From NCBI GenBank assembly GCA_031385005.1, contig JANNBB010000062.1, forward strand, positions 1 through 64,000: a stretch of DNA of 64,000 nucleotides, in the 5' to 3' direction. Under the pieces are notes generated by a model. That model saw nothing but the letters and a program-made list of their open reading frames with translations, was not told where the DNA came from and searched no databases. Origin of the DNA: JADKIH01 sp031385005 (GTDB lineage: Bacteria > Bacteroidota > Bacteroidia > AKYH767-A > 2013-40CM-41-45). This document shows positions 1-7,339 of this stretch, piece after piece. Each line of letters begins with the position of its first letter. Position 1 is the first letter of the stretch. A program made the translations under genes and the position numbers.

Positions 1-22
1 TGCGGTTCGCGGCGTCTCCGCG

Positions 23-214
23 TTAAAAAAAAGTTTACTGGGATAGAAGCTGTGTGAAGGAGTTTATAGAGACAGAAACTGTGTGGAGGAGTGTACAGAG
101 ACAGAGACAGAGACAGTGCGCAGGAGTGGACAGAGACAGAAACAGTGTGCAGGAGTGGACAGAGACAGAAACTGTGTACTGTTCACAGAACTGTACACGG
201 TACACTGTAAAAAG
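23..214. repeat. Left repeat block beside the four-helix-bundle gene
   Basis: The block opens with an A-rich run and AGTTTACTGGGATAG, then carries about four degenerate tandem units of roughly 27 bp built on AGGAGTGTACAGAGACAGAA. It closes with an imperfect palindrome at 171-208 (14 of 19 positions pair). A second block with the same opening and the same units lies at 629-812 in direct orientation. Any reading frame here only translates the repeat. The block ends one base before the stop codon of the minus-strand gene at 215-574, so gene and repeat look physically linked. Confidence 0.85.
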
Positions 215-574
215 TCAAAGGAGTTTGACAGTTGTATCAGGATTAGACAATCTTTTTATCAGGGCATATAACATTTTAGAAATCTCCTCCAATTGTGTTT
301 GAACCGAATTATATACATCAGAGTCCGGAATGTTTAATAGATCAATAATGACATAACATTCATAAACTGAACCACGCGCTGTTACAAAAAAATGCCTTTG
401 ATCGGCTTTTGAAAGCCTGCTCGTTCCTTCTGCAATATTTAAAACGATGCTGAGACTTGCTCTTCTTAACTGATCTTTTATGACTCGATCTGTAAGGGTT
501 GCGACAATCTCGTCACTAATTAATTTGTACAGTTCTTTTGCCTTTTGATAGGCAATTAATGTTTTGAATTCCAT
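215..574 (-). CDS. Four-helix-bundle protein, S23 / 23S rRNA intervening-sequence type
   Basis: This is a 119-residue protein beginning MEFKTLIAYQKAKELYKLI. The mid-segment QLRRASLSIVLNIAEGTSR is the family hallmark (R-A-x-S-I-x-x-N-I-A-E-G), and length and helical pattern fit the family. The frame stays open further upstream into the repeat at 629-745, but that extension is translated repeat, so the ATG at 574 is the better start. Family members occur inside bacterial 23S rRNA intervening sequences and as stand-alone genes. The function of the stand-alone forms is not established. Here the gene sits between two direct copies of a palindromic repeat block, which suggests a small dispersed element rather than a housekeeping gene. 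There is no evidence of rRNA around it. Confidence 0.85.
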   Translation of the reverse strand: MEFKTLIAYQKAKELYKLISDEIVATLTDRVIKDQLRRASLSIVLNIAEGTSRLSKADQRHFFVTARGSVYECYVIIDLLNIPDSDVYNSVQTQLEEISKMLYALIKRLSNPDTTVKLL

Positions 575-628
575 TCGATAAAGATTGAATATCGAATAAG
601 AAAAAGCAACTGCTTTTAGTAAGGATAG

Positions 629-812
629 TTTTTTAAGAAAAAGTTTACTGGGATAGGAACTGTGTGAATGAGTGTACAGAGATAGTGTGCAGGAGTGTAC
701 AGAGACAGAAACTGTGTACTGTATACAGATCTGTACACAGTACACTGTGGGCAGGAGTGTACAGAGACAGAAACTGTGTACTGTTTACAGATCTGTACAC
801 AGTACACTGTCA
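629..812. repeat. Right repeat block with two 38-bp palindromes
   Basis: This block matches the one at 23-214 in order and direction: A-rich opening, AGTTTACTGGGATAGGAACT, then GTGTACAGAGACAGAAACTG units. It holds two nearly identical palindromes at 711-748 and 773-810, each with 17 of 19 positions paired around a central AGATCT. The second palindrome ends six bases from the 3' end of the tmRNA. It could act as a transcript end or processing signal, but it has no T-tract typical of an intrinsic terminator. Confidence 0.85.
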
Positions 813-815
813 AAG

Positions 816-1178
816 TGGAGCTGGCGGGATTTGAACCCGCGTCCAGACAAGCAATCAATAAACTTTCTACATGCTTAGTGTTATTTGATTTTCGGTCCGA
901 CGGCTGCTAAACACTCGCTACCGGCAGACTTATTTCCGTTTGACTTTATTGAGACACCGGAAAAAGGCCTCAACGCACTCACCATACGATACTTCAGGTG
1001 AGCCGACGGGTGAGCAGGTCAGCTCGAAGTAGCTAGCGGGTTAATCTTCTGATTAAGCGGCTAACGCGTATGAATTGTTGCCAGTTGGCAGTTTGAAAGC
1101 CGTTATTAACGAGCCAGACTTCCGACGCTCGGCATGCTTATTTACCAATTTCACCTGCTGTCAATTCCTGTCAGCCCC
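816..1178 (-). ncRNA. ssrA: tmRNA (transfer-messenger RNA)
   Basis: The 5' end reads GGGGCTGACAGGAATTGACA and the 3' end GGTTCAAATCCCGCCAGCTC followed by CA, which are the two halves of the alanine tRNA-like domain. GGGGCUG pairs with CAGCUCC, the next A is the discriminator, and CCA is not encoded. The TTCAAAT T-loop is present. The tag frame runs from 1082 to 1053 on the minus strand and reads GNNSYALAA before a TAA stop. The molecule tags peptides on stalled ribosomes for proteolysis together with SmpB. The gene lies between the repeat block at 629-812 and decayed genes at 1355-1762. Confidence 0.97.
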
Positions 1179-1190
1179 GAAATGGTGGTG

Positions 1191-1198
1191 CAAAGGTA
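1191..1198 (-). promoter_or_regulatory. Bacteroidota -7 promoter element for the tmRNA
   Basis: The minus strand reads TACCTTTG, a full match to the Bacteroidota -7 consensus TAnnTTTG. It lies 12 bases before the mature 5' end of the tmRNA, which leaves room for a short precursor leader removed by RNase P. A clear -33 TTTG was not found in the T-rich stretch upstream. Confidence 0.6.
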
Positions 1199-1354
1199 AG
1201 GATTTTTTCCGGCTTTTTTTCTTATTTTTTTTTTGAAGGATCAGACTGTTTCTTTGTCTAAGCTTCCATCTTTTTTTGAAATGGTTGTAATAGAGTAGTG
1301 GGACGAGTAATTTTTTTATATTAGGTTTTTAACAGTTATAGTTTTTCTGAATAG

Positions 1355-1656
1355 AAACAGGGGTTGAGTTTTCAGCGTGAAACGGAAATGTCTATTTTTT
1401 ATGACGGCATTGATATCGGAACACGAAGAGTTGATTTTTTATAGAGGAAAACATAATGGCTGAACAAAAGGAATTGATAAAATTGGAAGACGTTCATTTG
1501 GCACAAGCAATGAATTACTGCCAGGCATTTAATTTACCAATTGGATTGCTGATAAATTTTGGAGCAAAAAGTCTTGAATTTAAAAGAGTATATAATGTCA
1601 ATAACCCTGACAAAAAAGACTACATCAAGAACAATCCTAAAATCATCAAAACCTAA
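1355..1656 (+). pseudogene. GxxExxY protein remnant, 5'-truncated and frameshifted
   Basis: The frame from 1355 reads KQGLSFQRETEMSIFYDGID then IGTRRVDF, the middle of the GxxExxY family. At the T-run 1435-1440 the match moves to another frame and continues FIEENIMAEQKELIKLEDVH and then LAQAMNYCQAFNLPIGLLIN, the family's C-terminal half. An in-frame stop (TAG at 1352-1354) and the absent GxxExxY motif show that the N-terminus is lost. The ATG at 1456 could still drive a 66-residue fragment. GxxExxY proteins are about 125 residues long and of unknown function. One missing T in the run would explain the shift, so a sequencing error is possible for that lesion but not for the missing N-terminus. 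Confidence 0.8.
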
Positions 1657-1673
1657 AAATCATAATTCAGACG

Positions 1674-1762
1674 ATGAGTTCAAAAATATCCATACGTTTT
1701 TTTGATGACCGGGAAGTTCGGGCCTTATAGGACGAAGAAAATGCCAAGTGGTGGTTTTCTGA
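1674..1762 (+). pseudogene. Broken Bro-N start of the Fic gene
   Basis: From the ATG at 1674 the frame reads MSSKISIRFFDDREVRAL, then a TAG stop at 1728-1730, then DEENAKWWFSE. This matches the usual opening of Bro-N/RhuM-type proteins (FFDDREVRxVWDEExxKWWF), with the conserved Trp codon apparently changed to TAG. The match then moves frame into the open frame at 1763 (DIVAVLTNQ). The Fic gene therefore has a nonsense change and a one-base shift in its first 30 codons. Confidence 0.75.
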
Positions 1763-2548
1763 ATGGATATTGTTGCTGTGCTTACCAACCAAAACGACTA
1801 CACCAAAACCCGCAACTATTGGAAATACCTAAAAGCCAAGTTGAAGAAAGAGGGAAGTCAAGTGGTTAGTGCCACTACCCAGTTGAAATTCCTTGCCCCA
1901 GACGGTAAGAAGCGTTTAGCCGATATGCTCGACTACAAAGGCATTATTGCCTTAGGAAAAACTTTTCCCGGAACAAAAGCAAATAGGTTTATTGATTGGT
2001 TTACCTACTGCGATGAAAGCATTGACGGAAAAAGTAAAACAAAAGCGTATGCCTTGTTTGAAAGTTCTTTTATCAACAATATAGAAGTTGGCACATGTAA
2101 AGGACTACAACAAATTCATGCTTATTTGTTTGGTGGCTTGTATGAATTTGCAGGACAAATCAGGCAAAAGAACATTTCAAAAGACGGGTTCCGATTTGCC
2201 GTATCACGTTTATTAGGTGCCACCTTAAAACAAATTGATGCAATGCCCGAAACAACCTTTGACGAAATCGTAAACAAATATGTAGAAATGAACATTGCAC
2301 ATCCGTTTATGGAAGGCAATGGCAGAAGCACCCGAATATGGCTGGATTTTATATTGAAAAAACGTCTGAAAAAATGCGTGGATTGGAGTAAAATTGGTAA
2401 GAATGATTATATGAATGCCATGGTAAAAAGTTCAGTAAACAACACTTCACTTAAAAAACTCTTAAAAAAAGCTTTAACAACCGAAATAGATAGCAGAGAA
2501 ATGTTTATGAAAGGAATTGATTATTCGTATTACTACGAGGAGAATTGA
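1763..2548 (+). CDS. Fic-domain AMPylase-like protein with truncated Bro-N domain
   Basis: Residues 1-80 match the later part of a Bro-N (phage antirepressor-like) domain: DIVAVLTNQNDYTKTRNYWK, LKKEGSQVV, QLKFLAPDGK. Residues 110-240 are a Fic domain with the complete catalytic motif HPFMEGNGRS at about 180-189. Fic enzymes usually transfer AMP from ATP to a hydroxyl side chain of a target protein. Family members are often toxin-like or found on mobile DNA. The open frame starts inside the Bro-N domain because the true start upstream is broken, so this is either a decaying gene or one re-expressed from ATG 1763. No separate antitoxin gene is visible. Confidence 0.8.
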   Translation: MDIVAVLTNQNDYTKTRNYWKYLKAKLKKEGSQVVSATTQLKFLAPDGKKRLADMLDYKGIIALGKTFPGTKANRFIDWFTYCDESIDGKSKTKAYALFESSFINNIEVGTCKGLQQIHAYLFGGLYEFAGQIRQKNISKDGFRFAVSRLLGATLKQIDAMPETTFDEIVNKYVEMNIAHPFMEGNGRSTRIWLDFILKKRLKKCVDWSKIGKNDYMNAMVKSSVNNTSLKKLLKKALTTEIDSREMFMKGIDYSYYYEEN

Positions 2549-2807
2549 TAATTGATAATGTAAGAAAATGTAATTAGAAATAAGTCGTTTGTATTTGCAT
2601 TAGAAGAACCCAACGTACACCCGGCGCAAGGATCTGCAAGTTCGAATAAATTTCTTTGACGACTTTGCCAAAATAAAGGACCTGCATTTTTTCTAAGTCA
2701 CAACACAGGCACATCATCTTTTTTCGTTAATCCCGGTTATCTTCATCGGGACATTTCAACCTAAAATTGAATGATGGAATTCCATTTAGCGCCAACCAAC
2801 ACAGCAT

Positions 2808-3731
2808 CTAATACTTTTCAAACCAATCAAACTTATCTTTGATGATATTTGCCTTTTCTTTTTTTACATAATTCAAAAATGAAAAGGCAACGGGCGAATG
2901 ATTTTTTCCTCTTAACCAAATTAAATTCCAAACAGATTTAATTGGAAACCCTTTTACGGGGATTATTTGTAACTCTCCATTTTGTAATTCATTTTTAATT
3001 CCAATTAACGGCATAATGGAACAGCCCAACCCTGCAATCACTGCTTGTTTGACTGCTTCGTTTGAAGTCAACTCCATTTTTTTTCTTACAGGTAAATTAT
3101 TCTTCCGAATAAATTTTTCCATAGTTTGTCTTGTGCCTGAACCTTGCTCCCTATAGATCAATGGAATCGTTTCAAAAATTGATTTATCATACAGCTTGTT
3201 TTTGAATTTTTGGTTCGCATTGCCCACTACATACAACTTGTTTTGCATCAATTCAATTTTTTCAACTTGAATAGTATCAGGTAGAATAGATACCAACGAA
3301 AAATCTACTTCATTTTTCTCCAAACTCTCTACAACTTTTAATTTGTTGGTAACATCCAGTATTAATTCAATTCCATCATGCTGTTTCAGGAAGTCAGTCA
3401 AAAAATAGGGCATTACATACTTTCCGGTAGACACAATGGAGAGTTTTAGCCGACCTGTTAACTGACCTTTATGCGCCTGTGTTTTGTAATTGATAGCATG
3501 AACTTGATTTAAGATATTTTCTGCTGCAAAAGCAATTTCCTTTCCAAAATCCGTAATAAAAATTTTCCTGCCGACTATTTCTGTTAACGGAATGTCAAAC
3601 TGATCTTGAAAATTTTTAAGTTGAATGGACACCGCAGGTTGTGTTAAGTGTAATTCTTGCGATGCCTTTGTTACGCTTTGCGTTTGGGTAACCTTTAAAA
3701 ATATTCGTAGTTGGTTAAATGTATAATGCAT
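2808..3731 (-). CDS. LysR-family regulator, likely of inorganic carbon uptake
   Basis: The 307-residue protein starts MHYTFNQLRIFLKVTQTQSV and has the LysR winged helix-turn-helix in residues 1-60 (ASQELHLTQPAVSIQLKNFQ). A two-lobed substrate-binding domain fills residues 90-295. Length fits the family. It is divergent from the carbonic anhydrase and SbtA-type transporter genes, which start 93 bp away, and this is the classical layout for a LysR protein controlling its neighbour. CmpR/CcmR/RbcR proteins of this family control carbon uptake in autotrophs. The assignment to that role here is an inference from context, not from the protein sequence. Confidence 0.9.
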   Translation of the reverse strand: MHYTFNQLRIFLKVTQTQSVTKASQELHLTQPAVSIQLKNFQDQFDIPLTEIVGRKIFITDFGKEIAFAAENILNQVHAINYKTQAHKGQLTGRLKLSIVSTGKYVMPYFLTDFLKQHDGIELILDVTNKLKVVESLEKNEVDFSLVSILPDTIQVEKIELMQNKLYVVGNANQKFKNKLYDKSIFETIPLIYREQGSGTRQTMEKFIRKNNLPVRKKMELTSNEAVKQAVIAGLGCSIMPLIGIKNELQNGELQIIPVKGFPIKSVWNLIWLRGKNHSPVAFSFLNYVKKEKANIIKDKFDWFEKY

Positions 3732-3755
3732 AAAATAAATTAATGTATATTATTG

Positions 3756-3776
3756 CAAATATAAATGAATATTTAT
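3756..3776. promoter_or_regulatory. Divergent promoter and candidate LysR operator
   Basis: The minus strand carries TATATTTG at 3756-3763, a full TAnnTTTG match serving the LysR gene. Next to it, ATAAAT (3761-3766) and ATTTAT (3771-3776) form a perfect inverted repeat with a four-base spacer, the sort of site LysR dimers use. CACCTTTG at 3790-3797 on the plus strand is a near match that could serve the carbonic anhydrase gene. The sites overlap, so autorepression and activation from one site are plausible. Confidence 0.45.
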
Positions 3777-3824
3777 GAATGTCAATATGCACCTTTGTGC
3801 CTTAAATAAATAAATATTATCAAA

Positions 3825-4514
3825 ATGACAAAAATGAAATTAATTTCAGCGACACTCTTCGCTTCCTTATTTCTGGCATCATTCACTCACGCACAAAAAC
3901 AAAAGGGCCATGCAACACATTTAGATGTTAAGGAAACTGCCATAAAAACCCCTGACGATGCACTTTCAGAACTCAAAAAAGGAAATCAAAGATTTATGTC
4001 AGGTAAAATGATTAACACCAACTATAAAGAAGAAATTGAGCGGACAAAAGCCGACCAACATCCACACTCACTTATTCTTTCGTGCTTAGATTCACGTATT
4101 CCGCCGGAGATCATTTTTGATCAGGGTATTGGAAATATATTTGTGGCAAGAGTTGCAGGAAATATTGAAGATCCAAACGTACTGGGAAGTATGGAATTTG
4201 CCACAAAGGTTAAAGGGACGAAATTAATCGTTGTGATGGGACACAATAAATGCGGTGCTGTAAAAGGCGCAATTGACAATGCTGAACTTGGCAATCTAAC
4301 ACAACTGGTTGAGCAAATAAAACCTGCAATAACCGGCGATAAGTCTAATCCTGATTTATTGCTAACAGAGTCTGCTAAAAAGAATGTTGATTTAACTGTT
4401 GCCGATATTTTAAAAGAAAGCCCTGTAATAATGGAACTTGTAAAAAACGGAAGTGTAAAAATTGTTGGAGCATTTTATGATTTGACGAACGGTGAAGTCA
4501 TGTTTTTGGACTAA
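3825..4514 (+). CDS. Periplasmic beta-class carbonic anhydrase
   Basis: Residues 1-23 form a signal peptide ending in THAQ, so the enzyme should act in the periplasm. The beta-class zinc site is complete: C87 and the D89/R91 dyad in SCLDSR, then H140 and C143 in MGHNKCGA. The enzyme interconverts CO2 and bicarbonate. It is followed after 24 bp by an SbtA-type bicarbonate transporter and preceded by a divergent LysR gene, which suggests that it supplies bicarbonate for import. Length (229 residues) is normal for a beta enzyme with a leader. Confidence 0.93.
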   Translation: MTKMKLISATLFASLFLASFTHAQKQKGHATHLDVKETAIKTPDDALSELKKGNQRFMSGKMINTNYKEEIERTKADQHPHSLILSCLDSRIPPEIIFDQGIGNIFVARVAGNIEDPNVLGSMEFATKVKGTKLIVVMGHNKCGAVKGAIDNAELGNLTQLVEQIKPAITGDKSNPDLLLTESAKKNVDLTVADILKESPVIMELVKNGSVKIVGAFYDLTNGEVMFLD

Positions 4515-4538
4515 GTATTTCTAAAATAAAGCTAAACA

Positions 4539-5501
4539 GTGGAATTTCAAATATTAATTTCTAATCTCACTAATCCTACATTACTTTTTTTTGTCTTAGG
4601 TGTTTTTGCCGTATCGGTAAAAAGTGATCTTGAAATTCCGGAATCATCCGCAAAATTTATTTCACTGTATCTGCTTTTCTCCATTGGTTTTAAGGGTGGA
4701 CAGGAATTATCACACAGCGGTTTTACTGGTGAAATTGTCTACTCCCTTTTATTCGGACTTGCTATTGCATCCTTCATTCCGCTTTACACTTTCTTTATTC
4801 TTAAGCGCAAAATGAGTATCAGCGATGCAGGTGCTGTTTCTGCTGCTTATGGTTCGGTTAGTGCGGTAACATTTGTTGCGGCAGCTTCATTTCTCGATGC
4901 TCAAAAAATAATTTATGGCGGACACATGGTCGCGGTTATGGCACTCATGGAATCCCCGGCAATAATTATGGGAGTTGTTTTATTAATGAAATTTGATTCG
5001 GAAAGCCGCACTGAAACTAAATTGACCCAAACAATTAAACATTCTTTTACCAATGGAAGTGTGTTAATGATATTGGGAAGTTTAATCATTGGTTTAATTG
5101 CCGACAGCAAACAAGCTGAGGGAATCAAACCATTCACCACGGATATATTCAAAGGATTTCTTGCAATTTTTCTTTTAGAAATGGGAATGGTAACTGCGAG
5201 AAGATTTTCAGCATTCAAAAAATACGGGTGGTTTGCAACAGCATTTGCAATTATTGTTCCACTCATAAACGGTTGTTTGGTAGCCGCAGTTAGCGGTTTG
5301 TTTATCCACGACATCGGTAACCGATTCATCTTTGCCATCCTTGCCGCTAGTGCATCTTACATTGCTGTACCGGCAGCCATGCGTCTGGCAGCACCCAAAG
5401 CCGATCCCGGGCTTTATATTCCTATGGCATTGGGGATCACATTTCCATTCAACATCACTATTGGAATGCCTTTGTATTATTTGATAATTCAAAATATTTA
5501 A
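4539..5501 (+). CDS. SbtA-type sodium-dependent bicarbonate transporter
   Basis: The 320-residue membrane protein starts at a GTG and has about ten hydrophobic segments. Family hallmarks are clear: LTNPTLLFFVLGVFAVSVKS near the start, LYLLFSIGFKGGQELS, AAYGSVSAVTFVAA, and VAVMALMESPAIIMG. SbtA takes up bicarbonate with sodium in cyanobacteria, and relatives exist in many heterotrophs. The gene follows the carbonic anhydrase by 24 bp and is very likely cotranscribed. No SbtB (PII-like) gene, the usual partner in cyanobacteria, is seen next to it. Substrate is inferred from family and context. Confidence 0.88.
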   Translation: MEFQILISNLTNPTLLFFVLGVFAVSVKSDLEIPESSAKFISLYLLFSIGFKGGQELSHSGFTGEIVYSLLFGLAIASFIPLYTFFILKRKMSISDAGAVSAAYGSVSAVTFVAAASFLDAQKIIYGGHMVAVMALMESPAIIMGVVLLMKFDSESRTETKLTQTIKHSFTNGSVLMILGSLIIGLIADSKQAEGIKPFTTDIFKGFLAIFLLEMGMVTARRFSAFKKYGWFATAFAIIVPLINGCLVAAVSGLFIHDIGNRFIFAILAASASYIAVPAAMRLAAPKADPGLYIPMALGITFPFNITIGMPLYYLIIQNI

Positions 5502-5538
5502 GGTATAAGACAAAAGGGTAAATTTGTATTCTTTTCGC

Positions 5539-5546
5539 TAACTTTG
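5539..5546 (+). promoter_or_regulatory. Bacteroidota -7 promoter element for the Kazal-like gene
   Basis: TAACTTTG matches TAnnTTTG exactly and lies 29 bases before the ATG at 5576. This supports the small gene as a separate transcription unit rather than a tail of the transporter operon. Confidence 0.55.
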
Positions 5547-5575
5547 AAACTTTACAATTCATAAATTAGTAGCCA

Positions 5576-5797
5576 ATGAAAACTATCAAAACCCTTCTAA
5601 TTTCATTGGCATCATTATTTTTACTTGCCGGAGTCACTTGTAGGAAGAATAGTAATGAATGCTATGACGAACAACTCTATCAACAACATAAGAATGATAA
5701 TTGCCCAGCGGATTGTCCCGGCGTAATCGGTTGTGACGGTAAAATTTACTGCAACGAATGCGATGCATTACGTCATGGAGTAAAAATAAAGCAGTAA
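5576..5797 (+). CDS. Small secreted Kazal-like cysteine-rich protein
   Basis: The 73-residue protein has an N-terminal signal sequence (KTLLISLASLFLLAGVTC) that could be a lipoprotein leader, though the lipobox is poor. The mature part is cysteine-rich, and CPGVIGCDGKIYCNECDALR strongly resembles the core of Kazal-type serine protease inhibitors (CGCDGKTYxNxCxA). The set of cysteines is not a standard six, so it may be a reduced Kazal fold. A role as an extracytoplasmic protease inhibitor is an inference. It has its own TAnnTTTG promoter at 5539. Confidence 0.7.
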   Translation: MKTIKTLLISLASLFLLAGVTCRKNSNECYDEQLYQQHKNDNCPADCPGVIGCDGKIYCNECDALRHGVKIKQ

Positions 5798-6055
5798 ATG
5801 ATGCCGGCAATTTCCATAATAAATAAACGTAGTTACTACAAGTAAGCATTTTTTCATTATTATTGTTGTGGAAATAGCTCATTAAAACTGCTGGCGGTTC
5901 AAGCAGCTATAGATGTAGAATTTATTTTCCTGAAGTGAATAATTGAACATCCGATGTATTTCACAATAAAGAGGACAATCAGCGTAATGACATCTCCCTG
6001 TTTTGTTAAATAACACTTAGGTCGCTACACTTAAATTATTTTAAAACACAATAAA

Positions 6056-6586
6056 ATGAATATCCTAATTTCAATTTTACTGGTTGTCGCAGGCCTAATT
6101 ACCTTGCTTTTAATCGCTGCTCTTTTTATGAAGAAGGATCATTACGTCAGACGCGAAATTACCATCAATGCACCACGTCAAAATGTTTTTAATTTTTTAA
6201 AGCTGCTCAAAAATCAGGAAAAATTTAACAAGTGGGCAAAGGCAGACCCGGACAGAAATTGGGAATTCAAGGGAACAGATGGCACAGTTGGATTTGTTAT
6301 TTCCTGGAATGGAAATAAAAATGTCGGTGAAGGAGAAAAAGAGATTATAAATATCGTTGAAGGAAAACGGATTGAAACTCAAATTCGTTTTGTCAGACCA
6401 ATGGCAACTATTGCCAACGTAATTATGGATACTGAATCATTGTCTGAAAATCAAACCAAAGTATTTATGAGCAATGCCGGTTCATTAAAATATCCTTTAA
6501 ATATAATGATTCCAATTGTTGAAAAAATGTTTCCAAAGGATATGGACGAAAGTTTGTTGACTTTGAAAAGCATTCTCGAAAATTAG
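6056..6586 (+). CDS. SRPBCC-family protein with N-terminal membrane anchor
   Basis: Residues 1-27 are one hydrophobic segment (ILISILLVVAGLITLLLIAA). The rest fits the START/polyketide-cyclase-like SRPBCC fold: an opening strand with REITINAPRQNVFNFL, a central WNGNKNVGEGEKEI, and a closing helix DMDESLLTLKSI. Such proteins bind hydrophobic ligands, and the ligand cannot be told from sequence. Many Bacteroidota carry this anchored type of about 175 residues. The gene stands alone, with 258 bp upstream that hold no recognisable gene. Confidence 0.75.
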   Translation: MNILISILLVVAGLITLLLIAALFMKKDHYVRREITINAPRQNVFNFLKLLKNQEKFNKWAKADPDRNWEFKGTDGTVGFVISWNGNKNVGEGEKEIINIVEGKRIETQIRFVRPMATIANVIMDTESLSENQTKVFMSNAGSLKYPLNIMIPIVEKMFPKDMDESLLTLKSILEN

Positions 6587-6700
6587 TTACTCAACGTACG
6601 AACTAACATTAATTAAAAAATTGAATTCTGAAATCGTTGCATGCAATTTATGTATCACATAATTAGAATAAATTGTATATTTAATTGAAACAATTACCAT

Positions 6701-7171
6701 ATGAAAGCACAAGGAAAAACTGTTAAGGATATTTTAGTAAACCTGCCTGAAGACAGGGTTTTACCATTTAATAAATTGCACGATGTAATCGTCAAAAATC
6801 TTCCCAAAGGATTTGAACCCGGCATTAGTTATGGCGGACTGGGTTATGTGGTGCCGCATAAACTGTACCCTGCTGGTTACCATTGTAAGCCGGAGGAGCC
6901 CTTGCCATTCGCCGGGATTGCCTCTCAAAAAGGATCCATTAATTTTTATCACATGGGTATTTATGCTGATCCCAAATTATTAAAATGGTTTGTGAGCGAA
7001 TATCCTAAACATAGCAAACAAAAACTGGATATGGGTAAGAGTTGCGTGCGCTTTAAAAAAATGGATGATATCCCCTATAAACTCATAGGTGAATTAATGA
7101 AAAAAATGTCAGCGAAGGAATGGATTGAAATGTATGAGAAAAATTATTTGTCGAAAACAAAAACAAAGTAA
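6701..7171 (+). CDS. DUF1801-type protein
   Basis: The 156-residue soluble protein contains the DUF1801 (YdhG-like) pattern: KDILVNLPEDR, KGFEPGISYGGLGYVV, then PFAGIASQKGSINFYHMGIY and GKSCVRFKKMDDIP. The fold is a small alpha-beta domain also found in frataxin-like proteins. The biochemical role is unknown. It ends in a lysine-rich tail. No operon partner is evident. Confidence 0.75.
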   Translation: MKAQGKTVKDILVNLPEDRVLPFNKLHDVIVKNLPKGFEPGISYGGLGYVVPHKLYPAGYHCKPEEPLPFAGIASQKGSINFYHMGIYADPKLLKWFVSEYPKHSKQKLDMGKSCVRFKKMDDIPYKLIGELMKKMSAKEWIEMYEKNYLSKTKTK

Positions 7172-7339
7172 AAGTTGTTTTTCATTCTTCGGCCACATTA
7201 ACAAGCAACGATAGTGAGTTAATTGAAATAGTATTTTATTAAATTTTTGCATAGTGAAAAACAAACCAACTTTAAATTTATAAGTTTTTATCTTAACTTT
7301 CATTTACCTCAGTAGTTACTTACTATATTAAATTCAATT

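Noticed and set aside
54..910. Several short open frames in the repeat blocks on both strands
   Set aside because: They only translate the tandem repeat (Thr-Glu-Thr-Glu and Arg-Gln-Arg-Gln runs) and the tmRNA. No family resemblance and no start signals.
816..1178. A tRNA gene suggested by the T-loop at 816-850
   Set aside because: The 3' half matches the tRNA-like end of tmRNA. The partner 5' half lies 330 bases away together with the tag frame.
816..2550. Genomic island inserted at the tmRNA gene
   Set aside because: No integrase gene and no repeated copy of the tmRNA 3' end was found in the window. The decayed genes lie on the 5' side, not at the usual 3' integration end.
5208..5882. Minus-strand open frames opposite the SbtA-type and Kazal-like genes
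   Set aside because: They are opposite-strand shadows of genes with clear family matches and promoters.
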